In this document: positions 62,501 to 64,000 of the stretch, one piece after another | Layout of the letters: each line of letters begins with the position of its first letter | Numbering within the stretch: position 1 is the stretch's first letter | Source: Helopsaltes ochotensis | Lineage: Eukaryota; Chordata; Aves; Passeriformes; Locustellidae | NCBI GenBank assembly: GCA_013400155.1 | Contig: VXBM01000044.1 | Coordinates: forward strand, 2,195,237 to 2,259,236 | Direction: 5' to 3' | Length of the DNA: 64,000 nt | Position numbers and translations under genes: made by a program | The notes under the pieces: generated by a model | Databases searched by the model: none | What the model was told of the DNA's origin: nothing | Seen by the model: the letters and a program-made list of their open reading frames with translations, nothing else

Positions 62501-62867
62501 GCCAGAAGAATTCTCACTTGAGGAATCATCTACGGGAGACTCCTCTTCTCTAACTGCAGATATTTCCAGGGGCTCTCCTGACTGTGTAGGCATGGCAGAA
62601 ACTAAGAGCATGATCTTTAGTCCTGCAAGCAAAGTTTATAATGGAATCCTGGAGAAGTCTTGCAGCATGAACCAGCTTTCAACTGGGATCCCAGTCCCAA
62701 AGCCTCGTCACACCTCATGTTCTTCAACCGGCAGTGATAGTAAACCCAGCCATGAAGCTGCTTCTGTCCCTAGGATAAGCAGCATCCCACAGGACCTCTA
62801 CCAGAATGGTGAAAAAAATAAAAAGCCATCAAAAATAAAAAACCTCTTTAAGAAGAAGTGTAAGTGA
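35404..62867 (+). CDS. STIM2: STIM2, stromal interaction molecule 2, exons 2-12 (5'-partial)
   Basis: STIM2 is a single-pass ER membrane Ca2+ sensor. Its luminal EF-hand releases Ca2+ on mild store depletion, and the cytosolic SOAR/CAD region then activates Orai channels at ER-plasma membrane contacts (store-operated Ca2+ entry and basal Ca2+ control). Eleven coding exons join in phase into 673 residues, numbered here from the split Asp at the exon 1/2 boundary: EF-hand loop 30-41, second (hidden) EF region 45-82, SAM domain about 83-159, transmembrane helix about 168-188, coiled coil 1 from about 189, SOAR/CAD about 290-395, acidic patch 432-437, Ser/Pro-rich tail, and a lysine-rich C-terminus. 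It is STIM2 rather than STIM1 because of the DDDKDGG EF loop, the GTLHVAHSSS segment (Leu where STIM1 has Phe394) and the long tail ending in a lysine-rich segment. The tail is shorter than the human one because a His/Pro-rich stretch in exon 11 is missing. Exon 1, with the signal peptide, lies outside. Confidence 0.97.
36478..37775 (-). mobile_element. CR1 LINE fragment, 3' part of ORF2 plus 3' UTR
   Basis: The minus strand carries decayed CR1 reverse-transcriptase sequence. One frame at 37124-37369 contains the FADD catalytic motif (37217-37228, CR1 form of YADD) in the context CILSKFADDIKLS. Another at 36801-37127 continues with DLGVLVDEKLNMSQQCAL, typical of the CR1 ORF2 C-terminal part. 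An upstream piece lies at 37453-37635. Frames are broken by stops and shifts, so it encodes no intact enzyme. The copy is 5'-truncated, as is usual for CR1, and the extreme 3' end with its 8-bp repeats is not recognisable before 36478. It is an old insertion in intron 2, antisense to STIM2. Confidence 0.96.
39756..39783. repeat. 11-bp inverted repeat with 6-nt loop
   Basis: AGTACTAGAAT at 39756-39766 pairs exactly with ATTCTAGTACT at 39773-39783. It lies in intron 2. No element ends or function are recognised. Confidence 0.85.
41805..41895. repeat. T/C-rich polypyrimidine tract
   Basis: About 90 bases are almost pure pyrimidine on the + strand, including T runs of about 14 and 22. It is a simple-sequence tract inside intron 2. 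It is not followed by a recognisable exon. Confidence 0.85.
42690..43110. promoter_or_regulatory. Intragenic CpG island in STIM2 intron 2
   Basis: Composition jumps from the AT-rich background to strongly GC-rich, with the core at about 42895-43100. I count roughly 40 CpGs by eye over the whole stretch, about 24 of them in the 160 bases from 42942. In bird and mammal genomes undecayed CpG density of this kind usually marks a germline-unmethylated promoter. It lies 7.2 kb after exon 2 and 2.9 kb before exon 3. It could serve an alternative STIM2 start, an antisense or nested transcript, or an enhancer. On the minus strand a frame is open from 43191 to 42739 across the island, but no protein family is recognised in it and no ATG starts it. 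No repeat family is recognised either. Confidence 0.75.
45146..45342 (-). mobile_element. CR1 LINE 3'-end fragment
   Basis: Read on the + strand it begins TCATAGAGTCATGGAATG, the reverse complement of the CR1 terminal 8-bp repeats. It continues with the usual CR1 3' UTR (GGTTGGAAGAGACCTTAAAG and onwards) and stops at about 45342. This is a short 5'-truncated copy with the hairpin-like 3' end retained. It lies in intron 2, antisense to STIM2, about 680 bp before exon 3. Confidence 0.96.
46021..46135 (+). CDS. STIM2: STIM2 exon 3: second EF region
   Basis: The exon opens in phase 0 after a TTTTCTTCAG acceptor and ends with one base of a Val codon before GTAGG. It encodes residues 45-82, from FLRED to WRRWKTSE. 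By family knowledge this is the non-Ca2+-binding second EF motif that pairs with the first and packs on the SAM domain. IEDLWRRWK matches the STIM signature at this position. Confidence 0.96.
46823..47250 (+). mobile_element. Avian endogenous retrovirus-type solo LTR
   Basis: The segment begins TGTTGTGCTC, continues with CTGGCCAGGACAGGATTAAT and ends ...AACCATGACA, so it has TG...CA termini. The middle resembles avian ERVL-type LTRs: a TTATTGT-rich stretch, a poly(A)-like signal AGTAAA at 47125-47130 in the context ATTTCCAGTAAATTG, then CTCAACCTGTGA and a TTTGTGCCTCCAGTTGGAG tail. No internal gag, pol or env sequence and no second LTR are seen nearby, so it looks like a solo LTR left by recombination. 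A clear target duplication was not found, so the ends are approximate. It sits in sense orientation in intron 3. Confidence 0.7.
51909..51940. repeat. 12-bp inverted repeat with 8-nt loop
   Basis: CATATTTCAGTT at 51909-51920 is the exact reverse complement of AACTGAAATATG at 51929-51940. It lies in intron 3. It has no recognised function. Confidence 0.88.
53007..53118 (+). CDS. STIM2: STIM2 exon 4: SAM domain, first half
   Basis: The exon completes Val83, encodes residues to Pro119 and leaves two bases of Arg120 before GTGAAT. The HNWTQEDTLQWL start and VELPQYEKNF core are typical STIM SAM sequence. Two N-glycosylation sequons are visible: Asn85-Trp-Thr, matching glycosylated Asn131 of STIM1, and Asn114-Gly-Thr. 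The SAM domain keeps the EF-SAM unit folded while Ca2+ is bound and oligomerises after Ca2+ loss. Confidence 0.96.
53119..53774 (+). other. STIM2: STIM2 intron 4
   Basis: This is a 656-bp GT-AG intron, AT-rich. No repeat element or other gene is recognised in it. The 90-codon open frame at 53263-53535 shows no family resemblance. Confidence 0.92.
53775..53890 (+). CDS. STIM2: STIM2 exon 5: SAM domain, second half
   Basis: The exon completes Arg120, encodes residues 121-158 and leaves one base of Arg159 before GTTAGT. DRSHRQKLQLKALDVVLFGP is the strongly conserved end of the STIM SAM domain. The neighbouring segment AVNEHAFMISHLKI is the variable part and is STIM2-like. Confidence 0.96.
53891..55040 (+). 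other. STIM2: STIM2 intron 5
   Basis: This is a 1.15-kb GT-AG intron ending CTCTGCACAG. It contains no recognised repeat or gene. Confidence 0.92.
55041..55218 (+). CDS. STIM2: STIM2 exon 6: transmembrane helix and start of coiled coil 1
   Basis: The exon completes Arg159, encodes residues 160-217 and leaves two bases of Arg218. The hydrophobic span from Phe168 to about Gln187 (DFILTVSIVIGFGGCWFAY) is the single membrane pass. Gly177, Gly179 and Gly180 and Cys181 match the glycine-rich helix of the family. The cytosolic side begins with NRTSREHITKMMKDLESLQ, the start of the inhibitory coiled coil 1. The donor AAAG|GTATAA has a purine-rich, less canonical intron side. Confidence 0.97.
55219..56121 (+). 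other. STIM2: STIM2 intron 6
   Basis: This is a 0.9-kb GT-AG intron. A CR1 fragment at 55784-56041 fills over a quarter of it and stops about 80 bp before the acceptor. The rest is AT-rich with no other element recognised. Confidence 0.93.
55784..56041 (-). mobile_element. CR1 LINE 3'-end fragment next to exon 7
   Basis: On the + strand it starts TCACAGAATGGTTGAGGTTG, the reverse complement of a CR1 3' end. It runs through the usual 3' UTR landmarks (CTGGGCAACCTGTGCCAGTG, then a poorly conserved region ending CATTGCCTCTGCCCTGTTGC). The open frame at 55868-56119 is a by-product. The copy is diverged from the element at 45146-45342, which suggests a different subfamily or age. It lies antisense in intron 6, about 80 bp from the exon 7 splice acceptor. 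Confidence 0.94.
56122..56299 (+). CDS. STIM2: STIM2 exon 7: coiled coil 1
   Basis: The exon completes Arg218 and encodes residues 219-277 in phase 0 before GTATCT. It is a charged heptad-rich helix (LEKAQEENRNVAVEKQNLER ... EINDAKREAHRLRELREGAE ... YAEEEL) with no proline. By family knowledge coiled coil 1 clamps the SOAR region in the resting state. The acceptor is AATTGTGAAG, with a modest T-rich tract squeezed between a CR1 insertion and the exon. Confidence 0.97.
56300..56867 (+). other. STIM2: STIM2 intron 7
   Basis: This is a 568-bp GT-AG intron ending GATTGCTAG. No repeat or gene is recognised in it. Confidence 0.92.
56868..57035 (+). CDS. STIM2: STIM2 exon 8: start of SOAR/CAD
   Basis: This is an exactly 56-codon, phase 0 exon encoding residues 278-333. 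It ends coiled coil 1 and opens the Orai-activating domain with WSVPEALQKWLQLTHEVEVQ, which is almost invariant in STIM proteins. In frame read-through of the donor would add a few residues and stop at 57059-57061. In mammals the inhibitory STIM2-beta insert of eight residues falls at this exon's 3' border. Confidence 0.97.
57232..57332 (+). CDS. STIM2: STIM2 exon 9: polybasic Orai-contact segment
   Basis: The exon encodes residues 334-366 and leaves two bases of Lys367. The basic patch KIKKKR (336-341) is the part of SOAR that contacts the Orai C-terminus. FGTLHVAHSSSLDEVDHKIL follows. Leu348 stands where STIM1 has Phe394, the known difference behind the weaker Orai gating of STIM2. The donor is AA|GTAAGA. 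Confidence 0.97.
57333..57579 (+). other. STIM2: STIM2 intron 9
   Basis: This is a 247-bp GT-AG intron ending TTTCTTCAG. It contains nothing recognisable. Confidence 0.92.
57580..57818 (+). CDS. STIM2: STIM2 exon 10: end of SOAR/CAD and acidic inhibitory patch
   Basis: The exon completes Lys367, encodes residues 368-446 and leaves one base of Gly447 before GTAAGT. LSELTTCLRERLYRWQQIE and ICGFQI end the SOAR coiled coil. The acidic run DDLDED (432-437) matches the STIM inactivation region (DDVDDMDEE in STIM1), which limits channel activity. The spacer between these parts is rich in Ser and Pro. Confidence 0.97.
57819..61377 (+). other. STIM2: STIM2 intron 10
   Basis: This 3.6-kb GT-AG intron has no recognised transposon. 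A good acceptor-like site (TTATTCCTGTCCTTTAG) at 59506 precedes a 122-codon open frame at 59507-59872. In the phase set by exon 10, however, the reading stops after 27 residues. The rest is AT-rich with nothing recognised. Confidence 0.9.
61378..61579 (+). CDS. STIM2: STIM2 exon 11: Ser/Pro-rich tail
   Basis: The exon completes Gly447, encodes residues 448-513 and leaves two bases of Trp514. SLARSSSLCRSRRS-type basic/serine sequence (here STLARSSSLCRSRRSVVPSS) is followed directly by HSPDPDILSVSSCPALYRTE and an acidic run EEEEEA. As I recall human STIM2, a His/Pro-rich stretch of about 20 residues sits between these two parts; it is absent here. Intron retention after this exon would add only YGD and a stop. 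Confidence 0.96.
61580..62386 (+). other. STIM2: STIM2 intron 11
   Basis: This is an 807-bp GT-AG intron ending CTGACTCAG. It contains a phase-matched open frame after an AACTAG acceptor-like site at 61852, running to a stop at 62037-62039, and a short T tract near 62241. No transposon is recognised. Confidence 0.9.
62387..62867 (+). CDS. STIM2: STIM2 exon 12: terminal coding exon with lysine-rich end
   Basis: The exon completes Trp514 and encodes residues 515-673 plus TGA. It is a disordered Ser/Pro-rich tail with highly conserved blocks (SECDSLNSSIGRKQSPP, ETKSMIFSPASKVYNGILEK, SCSMNQLS). TGIP at 62682-62693 fits the S/T-x-I-P motif for EB proteins at microtubule plus ends. The last residues are rich in lysine (KPSKIKNLFKKKCK). 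By family knowledge this segment binds PIP2 and calmodulin. The final KKCK also fits the KKxx dilysine ER-retention rule. Human STIM2 ends KKKSK as I recall it, so the Cys at position -2 is a difference. Confidence 0.97.
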
Positions 62868-63296
62868 GGTGGGCAGAAGAAAACCTATAGTAATATTATA
62901 AGAACTCTATTTTTTAAATCTTTAGGAATGTAATTCCATTTGAGCATTCCAGACTGGATGCCTTAATGGAATAATCTGTAGGTCTCCTATAATGACTGTA
63001 CTGTCAACGGTTGTGCCAGCTGTCAATGAGAAATCATTAAAAAGTTCAGACAGTTTACATTAATTTCTGCCTATTTATTTCTTTATTTTTTTTAGTTTGT
63101 CTTTTTCAGCTTTTTTTTAAATTTTGATTTGTTGGGCTTTTTAAAGTTTATTCATAAACCATTTTAAAGCCACTTTGGACTCCAAAGCTTTAATGGACTA
63201 GTAAGCCTTCCTGGGCTTGCCAAAGTTTCTTGTTTACTGGAGCATCTTCCTATCTTTCCATAGAAATAGGACACCTATCTACCGGACTTTAACAAA

Positions 63297-63302
63297 AATA
63301 AA
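63297..63302 (+). promoter_or_regulatory. STIM2: Candidate proximal poly(A) signal AATAAA
   Basis: A canonical AATAAA lies 430 bases after the stop codon in an A-rich context. The following 40 bases contain only a moderate T-rich element (CTACTGTTTTACAG), so usage is uncertain. Confidence 0.5.
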
Positions 63303-63708
63303 AGAAGTACAAGTAAATGAATTGCACTACTGTTTTACAGACTGGAACAGTCTCTGCAAGTGAAACTGAAATACTTGTATTTGACTAAGAAGATGAATCT
63401 TTTCACTTTTAAATCTTTTGGGGTTTTTAAGTAGAATTTAGCATTTCTAATTGACTTGATTTCTGGCAATGGAAATGTCATGCTTTTATTATGGGAAGCT
63501 TTGTTAGATGCATTTATTATTAGAATGGTTCAAGTCCTGCTGTAAAGATCATTTTTTTCCCAGGACTTTCACTGTGATTTTAATTCACTGCAGGCTGTAT
63601 GACAAACAAAAAAAGAAAAAAAAAGAGGAAAAAAAGTAAATTACCAAGAGAACAGGCTCTTGATTCCTTATGCAAGATGGTTGTGAAACTTGACTGAAGA
63701 CTGAAAAA

Positions 63709-63738
63709 ATTCCCCCTCTCAAAATGAGGAGGGGGAAT
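63709..63738 (+). repeat. STIM2: 3' UTR hairpin, 10-bp GC-rich stem
   Basis: ATTCCCCCTC at 63709-63718 pairs perfectly with GAGGGGGAAT at 63729-63738 around a 10-nt loop. It lies about 70 bases before the distal AATAAA in otherwise AT-rich sequence, so it should fold in the mRNA. It could affect poly(A) choice or mRNA stability; this is inference. Confidence 0.8.
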
Positions 63739-63808
63739 AGTAGCTTTTGTTTACAAGTTGACAGACAATGGACATTTGGGTTGTGAAAGTTTGTACTGTG
63801 GTAAAGAT

Positions 63809-63814
63809 AATAAA
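63809..63814 (+). promoter_or_regulatory. STIM2: Candidate distal poly(A) signal AATAAA
   Basis: A canonical AATAAA is followed at 15-35 bases by ATTATTGTGCTTGGGAATG, which has the GT-rich character of a downstream element. It is the better of the two signals in the window. Confidence 0.55.
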
Positions 63815-63839
63815 TTGGAAACATTATTGTGCTTGGGAA

Positions 63840-64000
63840 TGTTCCAATTTTAGCTGATGCTTGTTTCAGACATGTTTCAGAGGTCCTGTTAATTGGAAGC
63901 TGTTGTAGGCTACATTGCTTATGCTTACTGATGTGTATAAGTTATTATATTTTTTTGAATTAGCTATTAATGTCTTAATGTCCTCCTTTTGTAAGATTTC
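63840..64000. other. Downstream of the distal poly(A) signal, nothing recognised
   Basis: This is AT-rich sequence to the window end. It is either intergenic or a further extension of the STIM2 3' UTR. Confidence 0.5.

Larger units (their letters stand above)
62868..63830 (+). other. STIM2: STIM2 3' UTR
   Basis: AT-rich sequence follows the stop codon, with no further open frame. Two AATAAA signals (63297 and 63809) lie within 1 kb. The end at about 63830 is inferred from the second signal plus a following GT-rich stretch; the true UTR may run past the window end. Confidence 0.7.

Noticed and set aside
1..64000. CRISPR arrays, operons, rRNA genes, functional tRNA genes
   Set aside because: None are present; the sequence is vertebrate, and the only tRNA-like sequence is the SINE head at 9388-9524, which lacks an intact tRNA fold and B box.

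Overview
This window is eukaryotic nuclear DNA from a bird. It is AT-rich, has low repeat density and no dense ORFs, and its mobile elements are avian: CR1 LINE fragments at 36478-37775, 45146-45342 and 55784-56041, an avian ERV-type solo LTR at about 46823-47250, and a tRNA-Ile-headed SINE with a CR1-like tail at 9388-9524. SINEs of that design have been described from passerines (TguSINE1 type), so a songbird is the best guess.

The window holds one recognisable protein-coding gene: STIM2 (stromal interaction molecule 2) on the + strand, present from exon 2 to the 3' UTR. Eleven coding exons lie at 35404-35534, 46021-46135, 53007-53118, 53775-53890, 55041-55218, 56122-56299, 56868-57035, 57232-57332, 57580-57818, 61378-61579 and 62387-62867. 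All junctions are GT-AG and all phases join, giving one open frame of 673 residues from the split Asp codon at the exon 1/2 boundary to the stop at 62865-62867. Exon 1 (signal peptide) is not in the window, or not recognisable in it.

Layout: 1-80 is a GC-rich edge; 81-35403 is intron 1, which is gene-free apart from one SINE, long T tracts and small hairpins. Intron 2 (35535-46020) carries a 1.3 kb CR1, a dense undecayed CpG island at about 42690-43110, and a short CR1. Intron 3 (46136-53006) carries the solo LTR. Exons 4-10 are compact (53.0-57.8 kb), with a CR1 about 80 bp from the exon 7 acceptor. Intron 10 (57819-61377) separates the Orai-activating core from the tail exons. The 3' UTR starts at 62868 and holds two candidate poly(A) signals and a strong hairpin.

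Functionally the exons form one Ca2+ sensor of the ER membrane: luminal EF-hand and SAM domain (exons 2-5), transmembrane helix (exon 6), cytosolic coiled coil and SOAR/CAD Orai-activating domain (exons 6-10), acidic inhibitory stretch (exon 10), and a Ser/Pro-rich tail ending in a lysine-rich lipid-binding and ER-retention segment (exons 11-12). I see no new multi-gene system. The items most worth checking are the intragenic CpG island with its open antisense frame, the missing STIM2-beta micro-exon, and a phase-matched alternative terminal exon in intron 11.
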